DNA from: Deltaproteobacteria bacterium
GTDB taxonomy: Bacteria > Desulfobacterota > Syntrophia > Syntrophales > JAFGHS01
DNA length: 32,491 nt
Reading direction: 5' to 3'
NCBI GenBank assembly: GCA_016928025.1
Contig: JAFGLN010000051.1
Location: 1 to 32,491 of the forward strand
Shown: positions 17,250-28,200 of the stretch, in pieces
Layout: each line of letters starts with the position of its first letter
How positions within the stretch are numbered: the first letter of the stretch is position 1
Notes under the pieces: generated by a model
The model's database searches: none
What the model saw: the letters and a program-made list of their open reading frames with translations, nothing else
Told to the model about the DNA's origin: nothing
Program-made: the position numbers and the translations under genes

Positions 17250-19439
17250 ATGGATGTAAATAAGCTGTCGGAACTTCAAGGCCAGATTGAACGGGTTACC
17301 TACAGTAACGAAGAAACGGGTTATTGTGTCCTTCAAGTTCGCCTTCGCGGCCTCCGGCAGACAGTAACCGTCGTCGGCAATATCCAGAATCCTCTCCCCG
17401 GCGAAGTCATCATGACGCAGGGCGAGTGGTCAAATCATCCGAAATACGGCCGTCAGTTCAAAGCGGTCTTTTACCAATGCACCACGCCGGCAACGGTCTA
17501 CGGAATTGAGAAGTATCTGGGTTCCGGGCTGATCAAGGGCATCGGTCCCGTTATGGCCAAGCGAATCGTCAAAAAATTTAAAGAAGACACCCTGGACGTT
17601 ATTGAAAACAACATCGAAAAACTGACGGATGTTCCCGGCATCGGAGACAAACGGATTGCCATGATCCGGCAAGCCTGGATCGAACAGAAGGAAATCCGTT
17701 CGGTCATGATCTTTCTGCAGTCCTATGGTGTCAGTTCGGGCTACGCCTCACGGATTTATAAACAGTACGGTCGGACTTCCATTAAAGTCGTGCAGGAAAA
17801 TCCCTACCGACTGGCCATGGATATCGTCGGTATCGGATTCGTCACGGCCGACAAGATCGCCGAAAAACTCGGATTCGCGAGCGATTCCGAACTTCGGGCC
17901 GAGGCGGGCCTTATTTATGTCCTCCACGAACTCGCCGATGAAGGCCATGTCTGCTTTCCCTATGACGCATTGGTTGAAAAATGCCGGCAGATTCTCGACA
18001 TCGATCAAGCCATCATCATGAAGGTCATGGCTTCTGTTGCCGCCAGGAATGAGATTGTCATCGATGATTTCACTGCAGAAGATGACGACATCGGCCGAAA
18101 CCAGAAGGCGGTTTACCTCGCCGGTTTCTACACGGCGGAAACGCAGCTTGCCGCGCGCCTCAAGGCCATTATGACGGCATCGAAAGCGTCCCGCCAAATC
18201 GATGCGGGAAAAGCCATACAATGGGCGCAGGACAAATTCGCCATTACTTTTGCGGAAAAACAAATCGAAGCCATCGAGAAAGCCGCCCTCAACAAAGTGC
18301 TGGTCATTACGGGAGGCCCCGGAACCGGAAAAACCACGATCATTAATGCCATCCTGAGAATCTATGCGGCAGTCAAAAACAGGGTCATCCTGGCGGCACC
18401 CACGGGCAGGGCTGCCAAAAGAATGAGTGAAACAACCCGTCACGAGGCGAAAACCATCCACCGGCTATTGGAATACAGTATCCAGAAACGCGGTTTTCAG
18501 AGAAACAGCGAATATCCCCTCGACTGCCATCTCTTGATCGTCGATGAAGCTTCCATGATCGATACGATTCTGATGCACCACCTTTTGAAAGCGTTGCCCC
18601 GGGAAGCCACGTTGATTCTGGTCGGCGACGTCAATCAGCTGCCTTCCGTCGGCCCCGGATGCGTTCTGAAGGATATTATTGATTCCGGCGCATTCCCTGT
18701 CGTCGAACTCAACGAAATCTTCCGCCAGGCCAGGGAGAGTTCCATTATCGTTAATGCCCATAGAATCAATGAAGGGATGATGCCGCAGCTCCGATCGGCG
18801 GACGATAAATTGGATGATTTTTATGTCGTTGAACTCGAAGAGCCCTCAAAAGTTCTGGAGATGATTATCAATCTGGTAAAAAATCGCATTCCCAAAAGAT
18901 TCGGCTTTGACGCCGTTGATGATATTCAGGTCCTGACCCCCATGCATCGGGGCATTGTCGGAACGACCCATATGAACATGGAACTCCAGGACGCCCTCAA
19001 TCCCGGAAAAGAAAACGTTTATCGCGGTGGCCAGGTCTTCCGCGTGGGCGACAAAGTCATGCAGATCAGAAACAATTACGATAAGGATGTCTACAACGGC
19101 GATATCGGCAGAATTGTTCGATTGGACGATGAGACGCAGGAAGCGGCAATTCTCATGGACAATCGCGAAGTTCTTTATGATTACAGCGAACTGGACGAGA
19201 TTGTTCCCGCCTATGCCGTATCCGTTCACAAGGCCCAGGGCTCGGAGTATCCCGCCGTCGTCATTCCGGTATTGACGCAGCATTACCTGCTCCTGCAGAG
19301 AAACCTCATTTATACGGCCGTCACACGGGGCAAAAAGCTGGTGGTCATAGTCGGTACGAAGAAAGCGCTGGCTATTGCCGTTAGGAACAACAAGACACAA
19401 AGAAGGTTTACACGCTTGAGGCAAAGGCTTGCCGGCTGA
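17250..19439 (+). CDS. recD2: RecD2-type ATP-dependent DNA helicase
   Basis: This roughly 729-residue superfamily 1B helicase matches the RecBC-independent RecD2 family (5'-3' unwinding, DNA repair). The N-terminal region has an OB-like part and helix-hairpin-helix segments (G-I-G-P-V-M-A-K-R and V-P-G-I-G-D-K-R, near residues 100-137). Walker A is G-G-P-G-T-G-K-T at about 355-362, Walker B L-L-I-V-D-E-A-S at about 428-435, and the C-terminal S-V-H-K-A-Q-G-S-E and T-A-V-T-R-G motifs complete the helicase core. ATG 17250 is used; GTG 17244 adds two residues and neither has a visible ribosome binding site, consistent with translational coupling to the transporter, which stops at 17237. Confidence 0.93.
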   Translation: MDVNKLSELQGQIERVTYSNEETGYCVLQVRLRGLRQTVTVVGNIQNPLPGEVIMTQGEWSNHPKYGRQFKAVFYQCTTPATVYGIEKYLGSGLIKGIGPVMAKRIVKKFKEDTLDVIENNIEKLTDVPGIGDKRIAMIRQAWIEQKEIRSVMIFLQSYGVSSGYASRIYKQYGRTSIKVVQENPYRLAMDIVGIGFVTADKIAEKLGFASDSELRAEAGLIYVLHELADEGHVCFPYDALVEKCRQILDIDQAIIMKVMASVAARNEIVIDDFTAEDDDIGRNQKAVYLAGFYTAETQLAARLKAIMTASKASRQIDAGKAIQWAQDKFAITFAEKQIEAIEKAALNKVLVITGGPGTGKTTIINAILRIYAAVKNRVILAAPTGRAAKRMSETTRHEAKTIHRLLEYSIQKRGFQRNSEYPLDCHLLIVDEASMIDTILMHHLLKALPREATLILVGDVNQLPSVGPGCVLKDIIDSGAFPVVELNEIFRQARESSIIVNAHRINEGMMPQLRSADDKLDDFYVVELEEPSKVLEMIINLVKNRIPKRFGFDAVDDIQVLTPMHRGIVGTTHMNMELQDALNPGKENVYRGGQVFRVGDKVMQIRNNYDKDVYNGDIGRIVRLDDETQEAAILMDNREVLYDYSELDEIVPAYAVSVHKAQGSEYPAVVIPVLTQHYLLLQRNLIYTAVTRGKKLVVIVGTKKALAIAVRNNKTQRRFTRLRQRLAG

Positions 19440-19504
19440 ATTTGCTTGCAATTTTTCACATTTCAGTGGATGATGGAAGCGAATTTCAATAACAGGAGGT
19501 TTTT

Positions 19505-20023
19505 ATGCTGGAACGCTTGAACGCCTTGGAAATCGCCCTGGGAAACGAGATGAAGGAGAAAACGTTCTATCTCACCAACGCCGAAAGAACAAAAAATCCG
19601 CTCGGCAAGGCCATGTTTCAGCAGATAGCATCGGAAGAAGACGAACACTATCGGCGGCTCCAAGAACTTCACGAAAAATGGTCGAAACAGCAGAAGTGGC
19701 CGGCCTCGCTTCCTCTGAAGGTAAAAGATACGGCCGTTAAAGATATCCTCAACGGCATGATCAAAAAGGCCACCACCATGCCCAAGGGCGATGACGATGA
19801 CCTGCAAGCCATCCGCACCGCCATTCAATTCGAGGCCCGGGGCGCGGAATTCTATGCCCGTCTGCGCGACAACTCGACGGACCCGAAAGAAAAAGCGTTT
19901 TTCAATCTCCTGGCCGATATCGAGCATGAGCATTTCGTCTCCTTAAAAGATACGGAAGAATACCTGACCGATCCCGCCGCCTGGTTCCAGAAACAGGAAA
20001 AGTCCGGCCTGGACGGCGCGTAA
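19505..20023 (+). CDS. Ferritin-like / rubrerythrin-family diiron protein
   Basis: This 172-residue four-helix protein shows two diiron half-sites: E15/E18 with E45-x2-H48, and E110/E115 with E140-x2-H143. It lacks the C-terminal rubredoxin domain of the rubrerythrin at 15043-15540. It begins M-L-E-R-L-N-A-L-E-I-A, typical of the short ferritin-like family in anaerobes. A strong ribosome binding site AGGAGGT lies 4 nt before ATG 19505. It could act as a peroxidase with a separate electron donor, or in iron handling; the sequence does not decide. Confidence 0.9.
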   Translation: MLERLNALEIALGNEMKEKTFYLTNAERTKNPLGKAMFQQIASEEDEHYRRLQELHEKWSKQQKWPASLPLKVKDTAVKDILNGMIKKATTMPKGDDDDLQAIRTAIQFEARGAEFYARLRDNSTDPKEKAFFNLLADIEHEHFVSLKDTEEYLTDPAAWFQKQEKSGLDGA

Positions 20024-20054
20024 AAAAAGTTCTTTTTCAAAAACAAGCAATCAC

Positions 20055-20086
20055 GTCCTGAATGTCTTCTTCAGGAATCGACGTTT
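20055..20086 (+). terminator. Candidate terminator after the ferritin-like gene
   Basis: TCCTGAA (20056-20062) pairs with TTCAGGA (20070-20076) around a 7-nt loop. Outer ACG/CGT bases could extend the stem across a 4-nt bulge before a short T-run (TTTT at 20083-20086). It separates the ferritin-like gene from the RHS gene. Confidence 0.35.
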
Positions 20087-20230
20087 TAATAACCACCGCC
20101 GGTAATGGGCTGTTATCAGGTTAATTGTTTGTTTTGGAAGCATTTATTGGGATAACTCTCTCATCGCTGCCAACCTTAGCCCATTCCCTTTAACACCAAT
20201 TTGCTAATAACGATTAAGGAGCAGAGCATC

Positions 20231-23200
20231 ATGTACCGTATGTCTGCAGCAAACCCTGCCCACCGTCTATTTTCTATAACAAAAAACTTCGTCATGATAG
20301 GGATCACATGCGTGTTGATTCTTCTATCAATGCCGCCCCAACTGTTCGCGGCCAACCCGGCCGGCCTCTCTTTAGAGGTGCCTTCATCGGCAAGGATCGG
20401 AGATATCATCAAGGTAAAGGTCAGCGTAACCGGCGGGAGCGAGGGCGTATGGTTTACGACCAGCGGTTTAAAACAAATTCGTGGTTACTTTGATCACTGT
20501 GGCTGGTGCAGTACTCCCTGTCTGGTGGATGATGTAATTCAGACCTGCTCGGACTGCTGCGGACCCTATTGCCTGCCATGTACCTGGTCGTCGGGACATG
20601 AATTTTCGAATACCTGGTTTGGCGGACCAACTATCGAATATGAAGTAACCGGTTGCGGCACGGCAACCGTCACGCCGACCTATTACGGGGGTTCACATGA
20701 AGGACCATATACGCTCGATACCTATAAAATCAAGGTTCTCGATGGTATTGTCGCCGATTTCGAAGTGTCGGGTATCGGTTGTGTCGGCGATGAAACTAAA
20801 TTTGAGAACAAATCCTGCGGTGGGGAAATCTACAAATGGTATTTCGGCGACGGCAAATCATCATCCGAAGAATCTCCGGTTCATGTCTACGATGAGGAAG
20901 GTGCCTATACGGTCAGCCTGACGGCCTACGGCCTATATGGCAACGACACCAAGATTCAGACGATAACCATTGTTTCGGAATGTGCCACGATTGTCGGTGA
21001 TTGCCTGTTTGCTCCGAAAGGATCGCCGCTTCCCGGCGTGGAGGTCAATGGCTACAGCAGCTCTTTAACAAAAAACAATAGCGCCGTTTCTGGCGTGGAC
21101 GGTCATTACAAGATGATTGTGGCGGCCAATGAATCCTATTCCTTGCTTGCAAAGAAACCGGGGTTCATCAATCAATTTGGACCGATGGTGAACCTCGAAC
21201 CCGATGAGGTCTATACCTGGAACGTCGCTATGCAGCCCGATGATCCGGAGAAGATGGATCCCTCGTCGCTCAACGGCGATCAACCTAACAATGTTGAAGA
21301 TCCGGTCAACCCTGCGACCGGCAACTATTATTTCAGCCAAAGCCTGTTTAAATTTCCTGGCATTCGCGGTAACAGCTTCAATTTTCAGGTGGCCTACAAT
21401 TCTTCCGCCGTTGAGGAAGACGGGCCCCTGGGCTATGGCTGGACCCATTCTTATCATATTTATTTAACTGAAGACGGTGATGAGGCGGAGGTTCACTTTG
21501 GCGACGGCCATAAAGAGCTTTTTCGTTTAATCGCCACAACGGATGACTACAAAGCATTTAACTGCCATCCGTCCATCGATCTGTCGCGTCTCAGCGCGGG
21601 CGGATGGAAGGCTAATGTCGGGGGCGGTTTCTACTGGGAGTTTGACAGCGAGGGAAGACTCGTTCGTATTTACGACCTCAACAATAACGCGATTGTTTTT
21701 GAATATTCCACGCAACTTGATAAAATCACAGACACGCAGGGACGGATTATTGAATTATTTTATACCGATGGTCGCATTGTCCGCATCACAAGCCCCCTGG
21801 TGGATGCAGGCGACACTCTCACTTTCACCTATGACAGCGACGATAATCTGACCGGCATCACCGACCCGCGCGGCCACGCCTGGGCATTTTCCTATGACGC
21901 CGGCCACCGCCTGTTGACCGAGACCGACCGGCGCGGTATCCTCGTCCTGACCAATGTTTACGATACCGCCGGGCGGCTCATCGAACAAAGAGACGCTAAA
22001 GACCATAAGACCCTCCTGAGCTACGGAGACACAAGTTACGGTACGCGTGTGAACGTCACCATGCCTTCCAATCAAACATACGTTCATGAATACGACAGCG
22101 GTTACAACCTTATCGGAATTACCGATACAAAAGGGCTTCAAGCATCTCTCGCACCGGGCGCCAACGGAAAACCGCTGAGTGTCGTCGATAAAAAAGGCCA
22201 GTCCGCATTCTTTGAATCCAATGCCCACGGGTTACCAACGGCTGTGACCAACCGTCTCGGAATATCGACTCGTATTAACTATAACGACAAATATCAGCCG
22301 ACATCCGTGGTCGATCAATTCGGTCGCACCCATTCATTCGGTTACGACGCCAAAGGCAATCTGACCACCATGGAAGACCGCAACTTCAACTACACCCGCT
22401 TTTCAATGAACAGTAAGGGACAGCCCGATTACGTCAGTTATCCGGCCTATGGCGGGACATGGAACTTGACTTACAGCGCCAATGGTTCGCTTACAAGCAT
22501 TAAAGACCGGTACAAGCAAATCACCGGTTATCAATATGATGCAGCCGGACGGATTGTGCAGGTCAATTACCCAACAGGTTTCGGCGCATTCAAGAAGCAG
22601 TACGACGCCAACGGCAACCTTTTATGGCAGGAATCGCCGCTGGGCCATCGGAGTTCCTTTACATACAATGAAAACAATCAGGTATTAACCCGCACCTTCG
22701 AGCCCACGGGCGCTGTGACAACTTATGTGTACGATGAGCTTGGCCGCATCAAAACCATCACCGATCCTCTGGGGGGGACAACAACGCTGACGTATGATTC
22801 CATCGGCAATGTCCTTTCCATAGAAGATCCGGATGACGTTGTAACCCATTTTGCCTATGACGAACAAAACAGGCTCAGCGCCAGGACTTCGGCCAGCGGC
22901 AATAAGACGAGCTTCGGTTATGATCCCAACGGCAACCGGATCTGGATGAGGAATCAGTTGGGACATATCTGGCGATGGACATATGATGCCGACGGCAGGC
23001 AGGCATCGATTCAAACCCCCATGGGAAAGACAACGCGCTATGAACGCAATGAAGACAACACGCAAGTCCGTATCATAGACCCCCTGGATCGACGTATCGA
23101 ACACCGCTTCGACGATGAAGGCAATCTTATCGGCATAACCTATTCCGGCGGCGCGGAAGTGAGCTATTACCGAAATGTCGCCGGTATGCTGAATCATCTT

Positions 23201-25204
23201 CGGGATGAACGGGGAAACAGTTGGCGGTACGCCTATGACTATCTGGGACGCCTTGCCCGCGTTACGGACCCTGTCAATAAAGCGGAAACTTATGAATATG
23301 ACGCCATGGGGAGTCTCATCAAGCTGACCCGCCGCAACGGAGAACAAATCCAATATACCTACGACTTGGACGGCCGTTTGACGATAATGACGCTCCCCGG
23401 TGAGATCAACATTACCCACAGTTACCAGTATGATCAAAACGCCGGGACGAGCGCTATAACAAGAACCGATTCGACGGGAACCACCATAGAAGTTTACAAT
23501 AATATGGAAAAACTGGTTTCTCGGACCGATGTCTGGGGCAAAACCGTCGCCTATGCCTATACGCCGGCGGGACGATTGAAAAAAATCGTATATGCAGATG
23601 GAAAGGATGTCGATTACCTGTATGACAGCTTCGGGAGACTTCAACAGATCACGGATTGGAACGGCAATGTAACCACCTACAGTTATGACGCGATGGACCG
23701 TATATCGTCAGTGGTGTTGCCTAACGGCACCCGCACGGTGTACACCTATGACGCCCGTAACGACCTCGTCGGCATCCGGCATCTGAAAACCAACGGCGAT
23801 GATCTCGTCAGTTTGACTTATACCCGTGATGCCTTGGGCCGCATTATCGATTCTTCACGAACCAATACCCCGGCATCAACGGCGACCGATAGCGCCGCCG
23901 GCTTTACTTACGATCAGGCGAACCGGCTGCTGACAAGGACCAGCGGTTCGGAAACGACCGCTTATCAGTTTGACTTAAACGGCAACCTGCTTACCAAAAC
24001 AGCAGGAACTGTTGTCACACAGTATACCTATGATTCTCTCAATCGGCTGGTATCCGTTGCCGACGGCGCCCATACAACGGTCTATGGTTATAATGCTCTC
24101 GGCACAAGGGTCTCTAAAAATTATGACGGCATCATCACACGTTACCAGCGCTTTGGGGAGAGGATTCTGTCCAGCCTGGACGCCGATGATGATCCCAATC
24201 AATTCAACATCTATTCAAATCATCTCTTGTATAGCGTCGATCCCGCCGGTTCGAAGCGCATCTACCATATGGATGAGCGGGGAAGTGTTATTGCCGTCAG
24301 TGATGATTCCGGAAATCTTGTCCAGAGCTACGTCTACAGCCCCTATGGAAAAGTGATCGGTTCATCGGGCTCTCTTGATAATCCTTATGGGTTTATCGGC
24401 GGCAGGAGTGTTCTTACCGATGAAAACGGCCTCCAACATATGCAGGCTAGATACTATGATCCCGATATTCGTAGATTCATGACGGAGGATCCTTTAGGCA
24501 CCGCGGCTGGAGCGAATGTTTACGCTTATGTTGGAGGTGATCCGGTTAATCGGATTGATCCCAAAGGCTTGGCCGACGAAGAATCCGATAATACATCTTA
24601 TATCACAACCGATCCCCAAGCCAACCAGGATCCGGATTACTGTCATGCCGACTTTATCGGGGCAGCCCCGACGGACCCGGGCAGTATAGACAATCGACCT
24701 ATGACGACATATGAAGGTATCGAAGCCATCTCCGGGGGAATTAACAAGCTCATCAGTTGGATTACACCGGATGCCATTGAAGAAGCTCAGAGCGCCTATG
24801 GTGAAGCTCAGTTTCAACAGCTATTGGCGAATACCCAACTGCTGAACACCAAAGAAGGTCAGGATATGGTGAAGAGCGCATTCTTTGATATGCTGCCATT
24901 CAAGGAAACCAGAGGGATGCCAGGTAATGTTGGCGGTGTCCTGGGGAGTTTGTCCGCCCTGAAGCTTGCACTGAAAAACCCGAGCACTCTATACGCCAGC
25001 AACCCCTACTATGTTTATATGGCTGGAACATCGGTGGGAACAGCAAGCGTCACCTCGATAACGGCGGTCGTCATCATCGGAGCCGTGGGCGGTTGGGAAA
25101 TTGGAAGAACCATTGGTGGTATACCGGTCTATCGTGACCCGGTAACGGGGAAATGGAACACACTGGACGAGAATATGCAGTGGTTGTTCAAATACTATTT
25201 ATAA
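20231..25204 (+). CDS. Secreted RHS/YD-repeat protein with PKD domain and variable C-terminal tail
   Basis: This 1657-residue protein has a Sec signal peptide (hydrophobic 20-36, cleavage near A40/A41). In order: a beta region with eight cysteines in residues 90-117; a PKD-like domain (about 172-248, W-Y-F-G-D-G-K-S); a carboxypeptidase-regulatory-like domain (about 252-335); a DUF6531-like entry segment (about 356-445, D-P-V-N-P-A-T-G); and a long shell of YD repeats. The conserved RHS core ends R-Y-Y-D-P then V-N-R-I-D-P-K-G-L at about 1447. The 210 residues after it are unique and include a hydrophobic Gly-rich stretch (about 1600-1625). AAGGAG at 20216-20221 supports ATG 20231. Known RHS proteins often carry toxic tails, but no toxin fold was recognised here and no immunity gene follows. 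Confidence 0.92.
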   Translation: MYRMSAANPAHRLFSITKNFVMIGITCVLILLSMPPQLFAANPAGLSLEVPSSARIGDIIKVKVSVTGGSEGVWFTTSGLKQIRGYFDHCGWCSTPCLVDDVIQTCSDCCGPYCLPCTWSSGHEFSNTWFGGPTIEYEVTGCGTATVTPTYYGGSHEGPYTLDTYKIKVLDGIVADFEVSGIGCVGDETKFENKSCGGEIYKWYFGDGKSSSEESPVHVYDEEGAYTVSLTAYGLYGNDTKIQTITIVSECATIVGDCLFAPKGSPLPGVEVNGYSSSLTKNNSAVSGVDGHYKMIVAANESYSLLAKKPGFINQFGPMVNLEPDEVYTWNVAMQPDDPEKMDPSSLNGDQPNNVEDPVNPATGNYYFSQSLFKFPGIRGNSFNFQVAYNSSAVEEDGPLGYGWTHSYHIYLTEDGDEAEVHFGDGHKELFRLIATTDDYKAFNCHPSIDLSRLSAGGWKANVGGGFYWEFDSEGRLVRIYDLNNNAIVFEYSTQLDKITDTQGRIIELFYTDGRIVRITSPLVDAGDTLTFTYDSDDNLTGITDPRGHAWAFSYDAGHRLLTETDRRGILVLTNVYDTAGRLIEQRDAKDHKTLLSYGDTSYGTRVNVTMPSNQTYVHEYDSGYNLIGITDTKGLQASLAPGANGKPLSVVDKKGQSAFFESNAHGLPTAVTNRLGISTRINYNDKYQPTSVVDQFGRTHSFGYDAKGNLTTMEDRNFNYTRFSMNSKGQPDYVSYPAYGGTWNLTYSANGSLTSIKDRYKQITGYQYDAAGRIVQVNYPTGFGAFKKQYDANGNLLWQESPLGHRSSFTYNENNQVLTRTFEPTGAVTTYVYDELGRIKTITDPLGGTTTLTYDSIGNVLSIEDPDDVVTHFAYDEQNRLSARTSASGNKTSFGYDPNGNRIWMRNQLGHIWRWTYDADGRQASIQTPMGKTTRYERNEDNTQVRIIDPLDRRIEHRFDDEGNLIGITYSGGAEVSYYRNVAGMLNHLRDERGNSWRYAYDYLGRLARVTDPVNKAETYEYDAMGSLIKLTRRNGEQIQYTYDLDGRLTIMTLPGEINITHSYQYDQNAGTSAITRTDSTGTTIEVYNNMEKLVSRTDVWGKTVAYAYTPAGRLKKIVYADGKDVDYLYDSFGRLQQITDWNGNVTTYSYDAMDRISSVVLPNGTRTVYTYDARNDLVGIRHLKTNGDDLVSLTYTRDALGRIIDSSRTNTPASTATDSAAGFTYDQANRLLTRTSGSETTAYQFDLNGNLLTKTAGTVVTQYTYDSLNRLVSVADGAHTTVYGYNALGTRVSKNYDGIITRYQRFGERILSSLDADDDPNQFNIYSNHLLYSVDPAGSKRIYHMDERGSVIAVSDDSGNLVQSYVYSPYGKVIGSSGSLDNPYGFIGGRSVLTDENGLQHMQARYYDPDIRRFMTEDPLGTAAGANVYAYVGGDPVNRIDPKGLADEESDNTSYITTDPQANQDPDYCHADFIGAAPTDPGSIDNRPMTTYEGIEAISGGINKLISWITPDAIEEAQSAYGEAQFQQLLANTQLLNTKEGQDMVKSAFFDMLPFKETRGMPGNVGGVLGSLSALKLALKNPSTLYASNPYYVYMAGTSVGTASVTSITAVVIIGAVGGWEIGRTIGGIPVYRDPVTGKWNTLDENMQWLFKYYL
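24572..25201 (+). other. Unique C-terminal tail of the RHS protein
   Basis: The 210 residues after the conserved D-P-K-G-L end of the RHS core hold one cysteine, a helical middle (about tail positions 43-110), a hydrophobic Gly/Ala/Ser-rich segment (about 150-182) and the ending F-K-Y-Y-L. In polymorphic-toxin RHS proteins the effector lies here. The hydrophobic segment would allow membrane insertion, but that is speculation. Confidence 0.6.
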
Positions 25205-25269
25205 AAATAGACGGTGAACAAAGTCTTGGGTATTTCCCCTATCAACGCCCCTTTTTGGAGAAGAGACTA

Positions 25270-28200
25270 ATGAAGGCCAAAATAATTAAATATCTGAACA
25301 CATATCCAGTTGAGGGAAAAATGCTTCCACTTCATTTTCTTCTACTGTTCATCGCTTTGGCATTTTGGGGATACTCAACCGCGGCCTTTTGTGGAGAATC
25401 GGTCAGCTATGACTATGATACCCGCGGCCGTCTGATCAATGCCTACCAGAATTCAGGCCATTCTTTTCATTACGGCTACGACGCAGCCGGTAATATCGTC
25501 ACTTTTCAACAAAGCGCGCAGACCGACAGCGACGGGGATTTCCTTCCCGACAGCAGGGGGAACGCCTCATCCTGCCCGTATATCGACGATGCCGACTCCG
25601 ATGACGACGGGATTCCCGACGGTCTGGAAGACCGCAATCAGGACGGGGCGATTGATTCGAACGAAACCAACCCCTGCAATCCCGATACGGACGGCGACGG
25701 AATTCAGGACGGCACGGAACTCGGTTACACGGAACCGGTTCCGGACCCGGATGGCGCGGGCCCGCTTAAAGGAACGGACACAGGTGTTTTCCAGCCCGAT
25801 CTGGAGCCCGGATCGACGACCAATCCTTTATTAAAAGACACCGACAATGACGGCGTCGATGACGGCACGGAAGATGCCGACCACAACGGACGCGTGGATG
25901 CCGGAGAGAGCAACCCTGCCATTGTTCTATCAAAAAGCATATCCGGAACACTTTATGAGGCAGGCGGTACAACCTTCGCAACACCAATCGTCGTCAAGGC
26001 TTACAGCGGAAGCTCTTGCAACGATCTTGAGCTTGAGGCCACCACCTGGTCGGATGCCGACACCGGCGCCTATGTTTTTGAAAATCTCAGCAATGACGGC
26101 TATTATATTTTTGCCGAGCCTTCGGGAACGGATGTCCTGGGGGAATGGTATTCAACGGCCGGTGATGCCTATGACTGTAATCATGCGGAGCGCATTTCTC
26201 TATCTTCCGTATCGGAGGCTGCGGGTAAAGATATTTACCTGAATCAAGCTGCGTCCATTGCCGGATCCGTTTTGGAAAACGGGGGAGCTGTCCCTGCTGA
26301 AGCAGGGAATATTTATGTCAAGGTTTATGCACAGAATGCCTGCACCGGTCCAGTGGTCAAATCAGTGTCTCTAAATCCGGCAGACGGACATTTTTCAGTT
26401 GAAGGCCTCAGCGCCGGTACGTATTTTGTCAGGGCTGATCCGGGCGCCAGCGGCTACCAACCTGAATGGTGGGCAACAGGAGAAGATGCATATCTTTGTT
26501 CGACTGCCGAGCCCATAGTCGTTGCTTTCGGAGCACAAATCGACACGGTCGAAATTCGTCTGGACAAGGGGAGCCGTATCAGCGGTACAGTCTATAAAAG
26601 TGACGGAACGACGGCCGTCACCGGAGAGACCATCGTTATTGAGGCGTATGCGGATGATGCCTGCGCAGGCAACCCCTATGTTTCCGCGCTGATCAACGAG
26701 ACGACAGGCGCTTACACCATTGCCGGACTGAAGCCGGGAACGTACTTCCTCAAGGCCAAGGACTTGGAAACCTCCCACATTGAGGAATGGTGGTCTGAAA
26801 CGGGCAACGCCTTCAATTGTCTGCAAGCCGGTACCATCGCTGTGGCGACCCAGACCGATAAGACGGGCATCGATTTTCAGCTGGACACAGGCGGCGTGAT
26901 CTCCGGAACCGTCTTCGAAGCCGACGGTGAAACACCCGTGGCCACGCCGCTGGTCATCGAGTTTTACCTTTACGAAAGTACGTCATATCGGGCATGCAGT
27001 GTACCATTGGTGACCTATACCAATCAAGCCGCCGACGGATCCTACAGCCAGTCATTGCCCGCCGGCAGATACTATATGCGGATCAACCCCACCGGCACGG
27101 ATTACGCCTTTGCCTGGTGGACGGGAACTGGCGGCAACTTATCCTGCCAAGGCGCCAATGATGTCACAGTGCAGGCGGGCGTCATGGCATCCGGCAAAAA
27201 CTTCAAGCTGCAGCCGTCCAGCGTCATTTCGGGACATATTTACCAGAGCGACGGGGTCACACCTGTGGCGGGAGCTCTTCAAGTGATTGCCTATTCCGAT
27301 GATCCCTGCGATCTCAGAGAGGTCAAGCGGGGGGCGTACGATTCTGCAACCGGTCAATACTTAATCGGCAATCTGGGCAACGGCGGCTATACGGTTTTCG
27401 TCAACGCGGAAGGTACGTCTTATGCGGATGAATGGTGGTCGTCCGACGGCAACGCCTATTTTTGTTTCCAGGCGAATCATATGTATGTGGAGGACAACCA
27501 GGATGTTACAGACCAGGATATCTTGCTGGATGTGGGCGGCGCCGTATCGGGAACGGTCTATCAAAAGGACGGCGTTACACCGGTCGATCAGGCGGTTCCC
27601 ATCGGTATTTATCCGGAGAATGCCTGCGGCAGCTATCGTAAGGCAATGACCGCTACCTCAGATCCCGCTACGGGGCAGTATGTTTTTTCACGGCAAGGTC
27701 CGGGGAGTTACACGCTCCGTGCCGATCCTGACAGTTCGAATATCTATCTCGATGAATGGTGGTCCGAAAGCGGCGATGCATTTGACTGTCAGGATGCGGA
27801 TGTCTTTTCCGTTGTTTCAGGGAGCGCACAGAGCGGCAAGGATTTTAGCCTCGATGTGAAAACGACCATTTCGGGAACGATTTACAAGCCCGACGGCGCA
27901 ACCATGAATATGCTTATTTATGTTTATCTGTATCCCGATAATCCATGCCAGGGATCGTCGATTGATTATACTTATTCAAGCACGTCTAACGGCACTTTCT
28001 CCTTCCAGGGCCTTAAGCCGGGGCGGTATCATATCTTTGCGGATGCTCGCTATAACATCTATGCTTCGGAATGGTGGTCCCAAAGCGGAAACGCCTTTAC
28101 ATGTGCCGAGGCATTGGAAATCGTCATTTCTTCCGGCGAGGATATTACAAATCTTGAAATTCACATGGATGTCGGCGCGAAAATATCCGGTACGCTCTAC

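Noticed and set aside
17748-18461. 237-residue minus-strand frame inside the recD2 gene
   Set aside because: It lies opposite conserved helicase sequence and is a by-product of codon usage.
22685-23644. 319-residue open frame on the minus strand inside the RHS gene
   Set aside because: It is antisense to a strong, repeat-rich coding frame with YD motifs throughout, and has no domain or ribosome binding site of its own.
25270-25510. Possibility that the second giant gene is a frameshifted continuation of the RHS gene
   Set aside because: The RHS gene has its own complete core ending and tail, and the second gene has its own ribosome binding site and export signal.
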